From positions 2,462,001-2,526,000 of the forward strand of contig NZ_AP019807.1 in the NCBI RefSeq assembly GCF_007183175.1: a stretch of DNA of 64,000 nucleotides. Direction: 5' to 3'. The first letter of the stretch is position 1, and every line of letters begins with the position of its first letter. The position numbers and the translations under genes are program-made. The stretch is from Microbulbifer sp. GL-2 (lineage in GTDB: Bacteria; Pseudomonadota; Gammaproteobacteria; Pseudomonadales; Cellvibrionaceae). Shown here piece by piece: positions 17,197 through 26,946 of the stretch. A model generated the notes under the pieces. It was not told the DNA's origin. It saw nothing but the letters and a program-made list of their open reading frames with translations, and searched no databases.

Positions 17197-18675
17197 TCAT
17201 TTTTTAATTAAGTATCTTACTAGATAAGATATGAATTCTTCACGTTGTGACGTTGTTGTATTAGCGCAACCTAAAATTAGTCCACTTCTTTTTGTTTTTC
17301 CAAAGTAGCAAGTTGATAGTGGGGTGCTACCAAAGCCATGGTTAGCTAAATCTTTTGACAGTTTTATATCTTCGTGCCCAGGGGTTGCAATTACAAGATT
17401 CATTGGTGTACCTGGAGAAATTAGTTGTGCCTGTGATTTTAATCGACTCTGAATAAGTGTGCAAAAATGAACCCATTTTTCCTGATAAATATTACGCATT
17501 CTTCTTATATGGCGTACAAAATGTCCTTCGCCAATAAAATCGGCCAATATCGCTTGGTAAAGCAATGTAGATGGCCCAGAAATTTGGCCTTTTGCTTCTA
17601 TAAAAGCTGGTGCTACAGGCTCAGGCACTACGAGATAACCTAAATTTAGGCTCGGCATAAGAGTTTTGCTGAAACTTCCACAATAGAGGACTGGAGCATC
17701 CTTCCTTAACCCCTGTAAGGCAGCGACCGGCTTTTTTTGAGAATAAAATTCACTCTCATAATCGTCTTCAAAAATCCAACACTTAGATTTTGCAGCCCAG
17801 TTCAGCAATTTTACTCGATCCTTAAGCTCCATAATACCACCCAAGGGATATTGATGAGTTGGTGAACAAAAAAGAAGTTTAGCTGCAAAATTTTTTTTAA
17901 TTAAATTGTCTACATTAAGAATGCCGTTTTCTACTTGTATTTCTTGTAAGTTCACGTCCATAGACTTAAATAAGAAGCTGGCTCGCTTATAGCCAGGATT
18001 TTCAATCAATACTAAATCACCTTTATTCAATATGACTCTGATGCAAATATCTAGAGCTTCCAATTCACCATTCGTGATAATGATATGTTCCTCGGAACAA
18101 TGAACGCCACGAGATATTCTTAGATATTCTGAAAGTCTTTTTCTAAGCGGTAAATATCCTCGTGAGTCTCCATATCCACTTATAGTGATTCTATCTAAAT
18201 TTTGACGGTATAATTTGCACCATTTATTATGGGGGAAGGCCTCAAGATCAGGCAGACCAGGTGAAAATGGAAGCGGTTTAGGCCATCGAGACAAAGAATA
18301 TGATGATGATCTTATAGACTCACCATAGTTTGATAAGTCAGGTAAAGAGTGAGTGCTTTCTGAGAAAAAAAACTTCTCCTTATTCGAACAACTGAATGAT
18401 CTATCAGATATATTGTTTGGCATTTTTGAAGATATAAATATCCCTTTACCTGCCTGGGCAACTAAAAAACCTTCACTTTTTAATTGTTCAATAACTTGAA
18501 TAATAGTATTGCGACTTACACCTAAAGACTCGGACATTATCCTAGATGATGGCAGTTTTGACCCGCTCGTAAATACTTGACATTCAATCTTATTCAGCAG
18601 AGCTTTATATAGCTGCTTTTGAAGAGGTTGATTTCGATCAATAAATATATCTGTAAGATCTAAAGTTTTCACCAT
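17197..18675 (-). CDS. MocR-family regulator 1: Lys kept, phosphate Arg lost
   Basis: A 492-aa GntR-type winged helix (residues 15-83, with LPSSRIMSESLGVSRNTIIQ) joined by a linker to an aminotransferase class I fold. MocR regulators bind PLP or a PLP-amine adduct and control a neighbouring gene. Checked against GabR positions: Schiff-base Lys present (K337, SFSKT), D304 and Y306 present (EDDY), but the phosphate-binding Arg is Asn (N344, SLNLGY). The G-x-Q loop reads GEL. So PLP binding may be weak. It is much more AT-rich than the core genes. Convergent with the hydrolase gene; MocR-2 lies upstream in the same direction, 113 bases away. Confidence 0.9.
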   Translation of the reverse strand: MVKTLDLTDIFIDRNQPLQKQLYKALLNKIECQVFTSGSKLPSSRIMSESLGVSRNTIIQVIEQLKSEGFLVAQAGKGIFISSKMPNNISDRSFSCSNKEKFFFSESTHSLPDLSNYGESIRSSSYSLSRWPKPLPFSPGLPDLEAFPHNKWCKLYRQNLDRITISGYGDSRGYLPLRKRLSEYLRISRGVHCSEEHIIITNGELEALDICIRVILNKGDLVLIENPGYKRASFLFKSMDVNLQEIQVENGILNVDNLIKKNFAAKLLFCSPTHQYPLGGIMELKDRVKLLNWAAKSKCWIFEDDYESEFYSQKKPVAALQGLRKDAPVLYCGSFSKTLMPSLNLGYLVVPEPVAPAFIEAKGQISGPSTLLYQAILADFIGEGHFVRHIRRMRNIYQEKWVHFCTLIQSRLKSQAQLISPGTPMNLVIATPGHEDIKLSKDLANHGFGSTPLSTCYFGKTKRSGLILGCANTTTSQREEFISYLVRYLIKK

Positions 18676-18788
18676 AGAACCTAAAAATTTTCTGGATTAT
18701 ATTTTGTACATTGATAAATGTTAGTAATGCCATTTATAGTGACAATATTTTTCTTGTAAGAAATTGGGATCAATAAGTGAAAAGGAAG

Positions 18789-20249
18789 TTAAGTTAGTAG
18801 ATCTTTAAGGGTGCTAATAAATCTTATACGGTCACATGAACTTGTATTGGCGCATCCTAAAACTAGACCATTTTCTTTTGAGTTATCACAATAATAATAA
18901 GGAGAAATTGGAGTGCTACCAAAGCCTTTTTTAAATAACCTTTCAGAAATCTTTACATCATTATGTCCAGGAATATTTAATGTAAAATTTAAAGCAGAAC
19001 GTTTGGAAATAATATTTATACTGGAAGATAGGTCACATCTCATTAGGCCAAAAAAATGATCCAACTTTTCTTGATAACTCTTCCTCATTTGACGTGCATG
19101 TTGAGTGAAGTAACCTTCGCGTATAAAATCTGCCAATATAACTTGATGTGTGAGAGGGCAAGGGCCTGAGAGCTGCATTTTTGCATTCTTGAAAGCAGGT
19201 ACTAGAGGCTTAGGAGATATTAAATAACCCAAGCGCAGATTTGGTAATAAAACTCTACTGAACCCTCCTATATAAATTACAGGAGTGCTGCTATGTAAGC
19301 CTTGAATTGAATCAACGGGTATACCTTCGTTGAAAAGTTCATTGTCAGAATCTCCCTCTAATATCCAACACTTATTTTTTTCAGCCCAATTGAGTATTTC
19401 TAATCTTTCTTGAAAAGGAATAATTCCACCTAACGGGGACTGTTGGTTTGGTGTTAAGCAAAGAAGTTTTCCATTTAGTTCATTTTTCATTAAATAATCT
19501 ACATTTAAAACCCCCTGTTTAACCTCAAGAGGTTTCAAATTTACATGCATTGTGTTAAATAAAAATCTGGCTCTAGTACATCCTGGATTTTCCATCAGTA
19601 CTGTATCTCCCGCATCTAAAGTTAACCTTGCACACAAATCCAAAGACTCTAGGCGTCCGCTTGTTATAATAATTTGATCAGGGGTACAAAAGGTTCCTCT
19701 AGTGGAATTTAAATAGTCAGATAACAATTCTCTTAATGGTTGGTATCCATTAATATCACCATACCCATTGAATTTTATATTTTCTTGATGTCTATGAAAA
19801 AGCTTTCCCCATTTTTTATATGGAAAAGATTTTACATCTGGCATACCTGGTGAAAACGGGTGAGAATCTGGCCAGTAAGTGTTTTCTATCGCGCTTAATT
19901 TATCTTGGTTCGACAGGCTAGGAAGTGATAATTCAGTTTTGCTGGCGTTCTTACTGATATTAGTTATTTTATCGATACAAGCTGAAAAGATTGGAGATAC
20001 GAATACCCCTTTAGATGCTTTACTAACCAGAAAGCCATCCTTTTTTAGCTGCTCTATAACATGAATTATAGTATTACGACTAACACCTATAGATTTAGAC
20101 ATTGCACGTGAAGAGGGTAGCTGTGAACCAGCTGGATATCTTCCGCTTTTTATTCGTTCAACAAGAGCTGTATATAACTGCTCTTGAAGTGGCTTATTGC
20201 GAGATATATTTAAATCAATAAAATCTGGAGCACTCACTACTAGCACCAA
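18789..20249 (-). CDS. MocR-family regulator 2: PLP site largely lost
   Basis: A 486-aa MocR-type protein with an intact winged helix (SIGVSRNTIIHVIEQLKKDG). The aminotransferase-like domain has lost most PLP contacts. At the GabR-equivalent sites, Asp is Gly (G299), Tyr is Ser (S301, motif EGDS), and the Schiff-base Lys is Arg (R332, GFSRV). The usual P-x-HQYP reads PNQQSP. Only the phosphate Arg (R339) remains. The start aligns with the ATG of MocR-5 but is TTG here; GTG three bases later is an alternative. It is the most divergent paralogue in the array and cannot hold PLP covalently. No target gene lies beside it, but an orphan set of operator-like boxes lies about 500 bases upstream. Confidence 0.88.
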   Translation of the reverse strand: MVLVVSAPDFIDLNISRNKPLQEQLYTALVERIKSGRYPAGSQLPSSRAMSKSIGVSRNTIIHVIEQLKKDGFLVSKASKGVFVSPIFSACIDKITNISKNASKTELSLPSLSNQDKLSAIENTYWPDSHPFSPGMPDVKSFPYKKWGKLFHRHQENIKFNGYGDINGYQPLRELLSDYLNSTRGTFCTPDQIIITSGRLESLDLCARLTLDAGDTVLMENPGCTRARFLFNTMHVNLKPLEVKQGVLNVDYLMKNELNGKLLCLTPNQQSPLGGIIPFQERLEILNWAEKNKCWILEGDSDNELFNEGIPVDSIQGLHSSTPVIYIGGFSRVLLPNLRLGYLISPKPLVPAFKNAKMQLSGPCPLTHQVILADFIREGYFTQHARQMRKSYQEKLDHFFGLMRCDLSSSINIISKRSALNFTLNIPGHNDVKISERLFKKGFGSTPISPYYYCDNSKENGLVLGCANTSSCDRIRFISTLKDLLT

Positions 20250-20761
20250 CTTCTTTTAATATCATTAGTCTTATATATATTTGGAACCTTGAATAGATTC
20301 ATTTATATTGCTATTTATGAATTGTGATATTTACCATTATAGATTTCATGCATAACCTTATATAGCGTTTTTGTTTATTCATAATATATATTGCTGTTAT
20401 AAGTATTTATGGAGCTCTCCAATCAAATGCTAATTTCTAGCAGCAATTAAAAAATTGCACTACCATTAATTAATAAACTTTAGATATCTCTAATCTAGCC
20501 AATAAATAATCGGAGGATTTAGAATCCTCTTTAGCCAATAACTATAAGAGTATTTCTCTACTTTTTATAAAACTCATAGAGCTTTTTAATTGAGATGATT
20601 TTCTCATTGTGGATAAATATTTGGGTAATAGATGATTCATTATCACTTTACAGTCCTTATGGTAGATCGAATTTCATACAGTTTGATTATGGTTAACCCA
20701 CTATATGCCAATTGGCTTTTAGTGTTATAAGAATTCTACATTTGAAAGTATGAATTTCTAT

Positions 20762-20833
20762 AACTGGCACCATGGTTTTTTTGCAACTGGTATCATGATT
20801 AATTTAACTGGCCCTAAACTTGTTTTAAACTGG
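20762..20833 (+). promoter_or_regulatory. Orphan cluster of four AACTGG boxes
   Basis: AACTGG occurs at 20762, 20785, 20806 and 20828, with steps of 23, 21 and 22 bases, about two helical turns. The first pair (CACCAT after box 1, then TATCAT after box 2) matches the pair at the MocR-5/flavoprotein promoter in order and spacing. The complement of box 2 reads ATACCAGTT, which contains ATACCA, the reported half-site of GabR. There is no gene reading away from it on the plus strand within 300 bases. Confidence 0.5.
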
Positions 20834-20983
20834 TATTATTTTCTTGGTTAGAATTTATTTGAAAGAAAATATATTTTGTATATAAAGTTAAGTAAGATTA
20901 AATGGATTAAAACGTTATAGATAATTCTTACGTATTCAGTAATAAGTCATAGTTTTAAATTAAGAATATTGATAAGGGTAATG

Positions 20984-21017
20984 TTGCATAAACTACAACC
21001 GGAAGTAGTTTATGCAA
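20984..21017. repeat. Perfect 13-bp hairpin
   Basis: Arms TTGCATAAACTAC and its exact complement flank an 8-base loop. No T-tract follows on either strand, so it is not a standard terminator. It could be an operator or the trace of a mobile element end. Confidence 0.5.
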
Positions 21018-21131
21018 TATATCCCTAGCTCAAATTGAATTCCGCGAGCATCATCAAAGAATGAGAAGTTTAAATCGTTTTTAAGAAGGTTTACTTATTC
21101 GGTAAAAATTAAAAGTTCATATAAAAATTCT

Positions 21132-22610
21132 TCAATAGTTAAAGTCTTTAGAGTTGATTATTTTTTCTAGGCGCCCTATAAAGGCTACACGCTGTAATTT
21201 TGTTGTGTTTGCACAACCAATTATTAAACCAGACTTTTCTATTTTTCCAAAGTAACATAATGAAAGTGCTGTACTGCCAAATCCATACTTTGAAAGTTCC
21301 TCTACTATTTTTATATCATTCATACCCGGTGTGAGCAAAACAATATACATTACTGAATCTTTTGAAATTATTTTAACCTGAGGAGTAAGATGTTCGTGAA
21401 TGAGGCAACATAAATGGTTTAACTTATCAGTATACAGAGAGCGCATTTTACGTATGTAACGTATAAAATGCCCTTCACTCATGAAATCGGCTAAGATTGC
21501 TTGATATAATAATGGGCAAGGTCCCTGGAGAATATTTTTTATGTTTATAAAAGCTGGTACTACATGCTCGGGAACTACCAGATAAGCTAATCGTATACTG
21601 GGTATTAAAATTCTATCAAAACTACCCATATAAAGTGTTGGGGAATTTTCAATCAATCCTTGTAGGGGGGTTACTAAATTATTTCTTTTTGAAAATTCAA
21701 TGTTATAATCATCCTCTAAAATCCAGCAGTTGTTCTTAGTAGCCCATTGAAGTAACTTAACCCTATTCTCATATTCCATTATACTTCCTGTAGGATATTG
21801 GCGAGTAGGAGAAAGGTATAGAATTTTTCCTGATAATTTGTAATTTTTTATATCATCAGTATTTGTACATCCATTTTTTAGTTCGACCAAATTTATATTG
21901 GCGCCAAGCGCACTGAATACTTGATATGCACGAGGATATCCAGGATTTTCAATAAGCACCGAATCTCCATGATTCAATATGACCTTTGAACACAGATTTA
22001 CAGCTTCCATACACCCGTTTGTGATTATTACTTGATCCTTTGTGCAGTGAACACCACGAGAAACACGCAAGTATTCTGCAATTTTCTCTCTGAGAGGAGC
22101 ATAACCTCTTGGGTCACCAAATCCACTTACGGAGATCCTGCCTTGATGCATCTGATATAATTTCTGCCATTTATCGTAAGGAAAAGTATTTTGATCGGAC
22201 AAACCTGGTGAAAAAGGAAGCGTACTACTCCAATGTGATTTAACCAAAGGCAATCTCTTCATTGACTCACCAAAACTTGATAAACCGGGAAGAGATTTAA
22301 CATTACAATTAGTTACATTGACTTTTTGAATGCCTTCCTTTGATTTCTTATAGATTGTGATATTTGAATTTATAAAAATTCCTTTTTGAGCTTCGCTTAC
22401 TAAAAACCCTTCCTTTATCAATTTCTCTACTACTTGAATAATAGTATTTCGACTAACGTCCAGATAATTGGCCAAGACTCTTGAGGAAGGTAACCTGTTT
22501 CCTGGCAGCAGTTCACCATCTTCTATAAGCTTTATAATGAAATTATAAATTTGTTTTTGCAAAGGGTATTTTTGAGACAATATAAGATTAGTAAATTTTT
22601 TTAATTTCAT
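21132..22610 (-). CDS. MocR-family regulator 3: Schiff-base Lys is Arg
   Basis: A 492-aa GntR/aminotransferase fusion with winged helix LPSSRVLANYLDVSRNTIIQ. At the GabR-equivalent sites it keeps D300 and Y302 (EDDY) and the phosphate Arg (R340, SIRLAY) but has Arg at the Schiff-base position (R333, SFDRI). The G-x-Q loop reads GCM and P-x-HQYP reads PTRQYP. The pocket may still bind a phosphate ligand but not PLP as an internal aldimine. It is very AT-rich. No divergent gene lies next to its start: MocR-4 is 162 bases upstream in the same direction. Confidence 0.9.
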   Translation of the reverse strand: MKLKKFTNLILSQKYPLQKQIYNFIIKLIEDGELLPGNRLPSSRVLANYLDVSRNTIIQVVEKLIKEGFLVSEAQKGIFINSNITIYKKSKEGIQKVNVTNCNVKSLPGLSSFGESMKRLPLVKSHWSSTLPFSPGLSDQNTFPYDKWQKLYQMHQGRISVSGFGDPRGYAPLREKIAEYLRVSRGVHCTKDQVIITNGCMEAVNLCSKVILNHGDSVLIENPGYPRAYQVFSALGANINLVELKNGCTNTDDIKNYKLSGKILYLSPTRQYPTGSIMEYENRVKLLQWATKNNCWILEDDYNIEFSKRNNLVTPLQGLIENSPTLYMGSFDRILIPSIRLAYLVVPEHVVPAFINIKNILQGPCPLLYQAILADFMSEGHFIRYIRKMRSLYTDKLNHLCCLIHEHLTPQVKIISKDSVMYIVLLTPGMNDIKIVEELSKYGFGSTALSLCYFGKIEKSGLIIGCANTTKLQRVAFIGRLEKIINSKDFNY

Positions 22611-22772
22611 TAAGGTTCAACCCAATTAAACATTTAATGCAGCATCACAAGTGAATTTAAAGTGTGTTTGTATCAAAGAATGTAGCATAGAGAAATGAAC
22701 AGTGAATAAGAGCTAATAATCAGGCACATCTGTTTGAGAAATACATTTTTGCCAAGTGATTTTGAGTAAAAA

Positions 22773-24239
22773 TTAATTTTTTAAAATTTTCTTCATACAA
22801 AATATAAAGCACTCCCTCTCGGATTTTGTCGAGTTAGCGCAATTGATTATTAAGCCTGATTTTTTATATCCTGCATAATAATATGGGGAAATAGGGGTGC
22901 TTCCAAATCCATATTTAAATAGTTTTTTTGAGATTTCCACATCATCATGGTGTTTAAGTTGAATTACAATGTCCATTGGTGAGTTGCTGGAAATAATATT
23001 TACCGAGGTTATTAGTTCTCTACTAATAAGGCTGCAAAAGTGATTACATTTTTCAAAGTAAGAATTGCGCATCTCTCGTAAATGTTTTATATAGTGCCCT
23101 TCTTTTATAAAATCAGATAATACTGCTTGATATATGGAAGGAGACGGACCAGATATGTGTGCTTTTGCGTTTACAAAGGTTGATGCTACCTCCTTGGGGA
23201 CAACAATATAATTTAAGCGTAAGGCAGGCATTAGAGTCCTACTAAATCCACCAGCATAGATTATGGGGATATTTTTTTTTAAGCCTTGCAGGGTATCCCT
23301 ACTCTTTCTATTGAACAAAAATTCAGACTGATAATCATTTTCTATTACCCAGCAATTAGACTTTGTTATCCAATTTAATAAAGTATATCTTTCTTTAATG
23401 GGGATAATTCCTCCTAATGGATATTGATGATTCGGGGAAATGTAGAGGAGCTTTACACTCATATTTTTCTTTGATAGATCTTCTATACATATATACCTTT
23501 TCTTTAGTGCTACTAACTCTATGTTTGCATTCATTGCAGCAAATAAATGTCTTGCTCTTTTATAGCCTGGATTTTCCATTAGTACAGTATCACCAGGATC
23601 TAATAAGACCCTGCTGCACAAATTCAATGACTCAAGAGCACCACTGGTAATGATGACTTGATTTGGTGTGCAATTTAAATCTCGATAACTACATAAATAT
23701 TTAGATATTTGCTCCCTTAATGGTAAGTAGCCACTTGAGCAACTGAAATGATCAATTGAGATTTTTCCTATATTCTTTCGGTATAACTCATTCCATGCCC
23801 GGTTTGGGAATGCTTTTAGATCTGGCAACCCTGGAGAAAAAGGCAATGTTTCTGGCCAAGGCGAATTATTTATTGCTAATACATTTTGTGACTCACCATA
23901 GTTTGACAGACTTGGCAAATAGTTGGTGTTTTTTTTAAATTTTTCAGCTCGAAATTTATATGGAATATCAAAAGTATAAGTAGGCAGCTTATCGGTAATA
24001 AACACTCCGCTACATGGTTTGCTTGTTAAAAAACCTTCTTTTTTTAATAGATCAATTACTCGAATGACAGTGCTGCGGCTGATACATAAATATTCAGATA
24101 TTTTTCTTGAAGATGGTAGTTTTGAACCTGTCTCCAGGCGACCATTAACAATTCGCTCGAGGAAAGCATAATAAAGTTGTTCTTTGATCGGTTTTCTCTT
24201 GTCTATTAATAAATCATTAAAATCAGGTATGCTCATCAT
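22773..24239 (-). CDS. MocR-family regulator 4: Schiff-base Lys is Arg
   Basis: A 488-aa MocR-type protein. Its winged helix is recognisable but the turn reads LCISRSTVIRVIDLL, with Ser where the others have Asn in VSRNT, so its DNA preference may differ a little. At the GabR-equivalent sites Asp is Asn (N301, ENDY), Tyr is kept (Y303), Lys is Arg (R334, GFSRT) and the phosphate Arg is kept (R341). It is divergent from the secreted toxin-like lectin gene. Two ACTGG boxes lie between them, nearer the lectin gene, so the lectin gene is its likely target. Two ATG codons stand in tandem at 24239/24236. Confidence 0.9.
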   Translation of the reverse strand: MMSIPDFNDLLIDKRKPIKEQLYYAFLERIVNGRLETGSKLPSSRKISEYLCISRSTVIRVIDLLKKEGFLTSKPCSGVFITDKLPTYTFDIPYKFRAEKFKKNTNYLPSLSNYGESQNVLAINNSPWPETLPFSPGLPDLKAFPNRAWNELYRKNIGKISIDHFSCSSGYLPLREQISKYLCSYRDLNCTPNQVIITSGALESLNLCSRVLLDPGDTVLMENPGYKRARHLFAAMNANIELVALKKRYICIEDLSKKNMSVKLLYISPNHQYPLGGIIPIKERYTLLNWITKSNCWVIENDYQSEFLFNRKSRDTLQGLKKNIPIIYAGGFSRTLMPALRLNYIVVPKEVASTFVNAKAHISGPSPSIYQAVLSDFIKEGHYIKHLREMRNSYFEKCNHFCSLISRELITSVNIISSNSPMDIVIQLKHHDDVEISKKLFKYGFGSTPISPYYYAGYKKSGLIINCANSTKSERECFIFCMKKILKN

Positions 24240-24417
24240 TGATAAATTTCAAAGAATAAAATTAATTTTATAGGATATCATTTATCCTCAAGTAGATTGT
24301 TAATCTGTCATGTTTGTCACTTAAAGGCTTGAGTGAGTGCTTACCATCTTTTTCCTGCCAAAAAGTATCATCTGTAACTAATTTATTAACAGTAATCTTG
24401 ATAGATTTTTATTTGAT

Positions 24418-24445
24418 ACTGGACCTATATTTTTTTCAATACTGG
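24418..24445 (+). promoter_or_regulatory. Two ACTGG boxes before the lectin/toxin gene
   Basis: ATACTGGA occurs twice; the ACTGG cores begin at 24418 and 24441, a 23-base step. The sequence ACTGGACCT at the first box is identical to the second box at the MocR-5 promoter. The downstream box starts 73 bases before the lectin ATG, close to the 78-82 bases seen at the two flavoprotein genes. Read as a MocR operator for the lectin gene; binding is inferred. Confidence 0.55.
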
Positions 24446-24513
24446 AACTTACGTTTCTAAAAATATCAGATTATCTTGATGACTCCTTTAGAAAAATATA
24501 GGGTCAACGAGTT

Positions 24514-26928
24514 ATGAAACCTTTAAAGGGAGCCGGGCTGATTGCGGCTGTAGCCTTAGCAATTTCAAACCAGTCGGTAAATGCGACCGAATTATCTGGC
24601 GCATGTTATGATTATGCCACCAGAGAGGCTACATCAACTGTGGGATACGATGGGGCGGGTGTAGGGCTCGTTATGGCAGGTATGTTAATGGAGGAAGTTT
24701 TGGATGCTTCTCCTTTATCAGCATTATCTGCGGTATTTCCTTTTGCTTTTAAGGCTGCAGAAGGGCGGACATTTCAAGAAAGACCTGGAGCTGATCCGGA
24801 AATTGTGGGCTGTTTAGAACAGTTAAATTCACGTCTCCAATCATTAGAACTTAATGTTACCACTGCCGCACAACAAACATTAAAATCTATTTTCGATGAT
24901 GCAAAAACTGAAATAGCAATTTTCAAAAGATACGAAAAGCATGTAGAGTTAGCTGAACAATTAGAAGACCTTTCAATTACTTGGTCTGGATATCTGGAGA
25001 ACGAGCTTAATAATGTGGACATCGGTGCCACAACTCCTGAATCCTATGGTAAACTGATTAATGAGCTCGTCCCTACATATGTTTCTCTTATCCAGTTAGA
25101 ATTGCTTCATAGGCAAGAATACAATCGTTATTGTTACAATCGAGAAGAGTATCCAACCTGGAATAATATTGAACCGACGGAGATGATCTCTCAGGATATA
25201 TTGTACTCGATTGAGATGCTGGGAGAAGATGTAGCAGATTATTTAAACATACCAGACGGTGACGAGAGTGACTGTAGAGCAGGATTTGATACGTATCAAG
25301 TATATGATAAAATTATCACGGCTAATGAAAGTACTGATCACAATGCATTATTGAGTGAGGTCGGTATTAAAATTTCTGAAGGTGCTGTACCTGGCATGGC
25401 ATCAGCTACTCTTGATTTTACAAATACGAAATTGAATGACTATAGACGGTCTCTTGTAACCGCATGTAGCAATGGTTTATTTAGAGATGAATGGTTAAAG
25501 GATTTCCATAATTATTCAAATGATTCTATATGTAATGAGAGTCGTGATATTTATCTAGATAGTCTTAATAACATCAGTTTATTTTCCAGCGAAGCTGAGC
25601 GCAACATGATTTTCAGAGATCTTGTGCATGTTGCAGATCAATGGGATCGTTACAATTTCGATATGCCGGAGGCAAAATTCCAAATTTCCGAGGATTCATT
25701 TGAATTTTTCAATGCGTTTGCAGTAAAGAGTTTCGCTGGCGTAAGACTTAGACATATGCCAACTGATACATGTGTTAATTTAGATGGAAAAGTTGACAAA
25801 TATTGTGATATAGAGGCTAATCATTTTATTATATTGCCTTATGGTGATGGATTTAAAATAACCAGGCTCAGTGATAATCGCAATTTTAAAGATAAAGGCG
25901 AGGATGCAGAAGGATTTGTTATACGCAGTGGTTTGGGAGCAGATTCAGTATGGGAACTTTTTTCAGAGCCTCAAACCTGGTTTAATCCATACTTTGAATT
26001 TAAAAATGCGAATACGGGAAGGTGCCTGATTGTAAATGAAGCTGGATCTCTTGCTGCAGGCAATTGCGAAGATGGCTCCATCTGGGAGGTTGACGGTGTA
26101 AATATTCCCGATGAAGAGGCCTTCGTTCGTATCCGACATGCAGAAGCAGATGTATGCTTTGGAACATCAGGTGTAGTAGGTTGTGATGATAATGCATTTC
26201 TCTATGAACTGGCAAAATACAACGACGGGTACCGGATAACACGTAATGGTAGAAATTTAAAGGATAAAGAAGATGGAATAAGATTTGTAAGCGGGCTTGG
26301 TGATGTAGCCACATGGTATATGATGGATTTGGATACCAATGGTATTTTCCGTTTGCAAAATAAATATACTGGAAAGTGTCTTGACTATAATAGCGATAGT
26401 TCTAGCTTAGTTGCTGTTAACTGCGGAATGGTTCCATCTGAGACAGAGTTCTTCGCTTTAGAGACTGTCGATTTACCTAGCAAAGCCGATGGTGAGCTTA
26501 TAGGCATTCATCCTTCAGGAATAACGGGAGGAGAGAATTTATGCTTATCTCGTTATAGAGATGATCTAAGTGGTGAGTTTGATGCATTTAGAGTGGGTAG
26601 TTGCGCTTATGGATCCATAGCTGTAACGAAACATGAGGGTGGATACTTAATTTGGGATCGCATTGCGGATTCTTATATACAAGATTTGAATCTAGGCTTT
26701 GGGCATAACAGTTTGGGTCTAAGTAATAATATAGAGAGCTCCACTACCTGGGATTTCATTGGCCCATATACCTTGTCTGATGGTGGTAGCTATTTTCAGA
26801 TAAAAAATAGATCGACAGGGACTTGCTTGATTCCACAGACTAATCCATCCAGAACAGATACGATGCTTCTCGGTAAGGTAGAATGTGGAGATGATGCATC
26901 CAAAGTTTGGAGTTATACTACAAATTAA
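24514..26928 (+). CDS. Secreted toxin-like protein: helical domain plus three beta-trefoil lectin units
   Basis: An 804-aa protein with a signal peptide (residues 1-25, ...SVNA|TELS). Residues 30-390 are mostly helical, with a hydrophobic segment GVGLVMAGMLMEEVLDAS near 48-65 and a later PTYVSLIQLELL helix. The pattern recalls domain I of Cry-type pore-forming toxins, which is tentative. Residues 405-527, 531-655 and 662-804 are three related units. Each has a CV/CF start, a middle with GY.ITR and KDK...SGLG, and a ricin-type TGRCL/TGKCL/TGTCL strand ending in C plus W/F. I read each unit as one trefoil. Many cysteine pairs fit an exported fold. A terminator follows. Alternatives: a lectin-enzyme or an adhesin. 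Confidence 0.65.
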   Translation: MKPLKGAGLIAAVALAISNQSVNATELSGACYDYATREATSTVGYDGAGVGLVMAGMLMEEVLDASPLSALSAVFPFAFKAAEGRTFQERPGADPEIVGCLEQLNSRLQSLELNVTTAAQQTLKSIFDDAKTEIAIFKRYEKHVELAEQLEDLSITWSGYLENELNNVDIGATTPESYGKLINELVPTYVSLIQLELLHRQEYNRYCYNREEYPTWNNIEPTEMISQDILYSIEMLGEDVADYLNIPDGDESDCRAGFDTYQVYDKIITANESTDHNALLSEVGIKISEGAVPGMASATLDFTNTKLNDYRRSLVTACSNGLFRDEWLKDFHNYSNDSICNESRDIYLDSLNNISLFSSEAERNMIFRDLVHVADQWDRYNFDMPEAKFQISEDSFEFFNAFAVKSFAGVRLRHMPTDTCVNLDGKVDKYCDIEANHFIILPYGDGFKITRLSDNRNFKDKGEDAEGFVIRSGLGADSVWELFSEPQTWFNPYFEFKNANTGRCLIVNEAGSLAAGNCEDGSIWEVDGVNIPDEEAFVRIRHAEADVCFGTSGVVGCDDNAFLYELAKYNDGYRITRNGRNLKDKEDGIRFVSGLGDVATWYMMDLDTNGIFRLQNKYTGKCLDYNSDSSSLVAVNCGMVPSETEFFALETVDLPSKADGELIGIHPSGITGGENLCLSRYRDDLSGEFDAFRVGSCAYGSIAVTKHEGGYLIWDRIADSYIQDLNLGFGHNSLGLSNNIESSTTWDFIGPYTLSDGGSYFQIKNRSTGTCLIPQTNPSRTDTMLLGKVECGDDASKVWSYTTN

Positions 26929-26946
26929 GATTTAGTGTAGAAACTT

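Larger units (their letters stand above)
20250..21131. other. AT-rich intergenic stretch with operator-like boxes and hairpins
   Basis: About 880 bases without a supportable gene between two MocR genes. It holds four ACTGG boxes (20762-20833), a perfect hairpin (20984-21017) and a small 7-bp hairpin with AGGATT/AATCCT arms near 20513-20529. Frames on both strands are short and show no family. The minus strand at the first box reads ATG GTG CCA GTT, the same first four codons as MocR-5, then loses similarity. The stretch looks like the remains of a lost regulator/target promoter. Confidence 0.5.

Noticed and set aside
20762..20833. Repeated short motif considered as a CRISPR-like array
   Set aside because: The repeats are 6 bases long, with about 16 bases between them, no long identical repeat units and no cas genes; they fit a regulator binding site.
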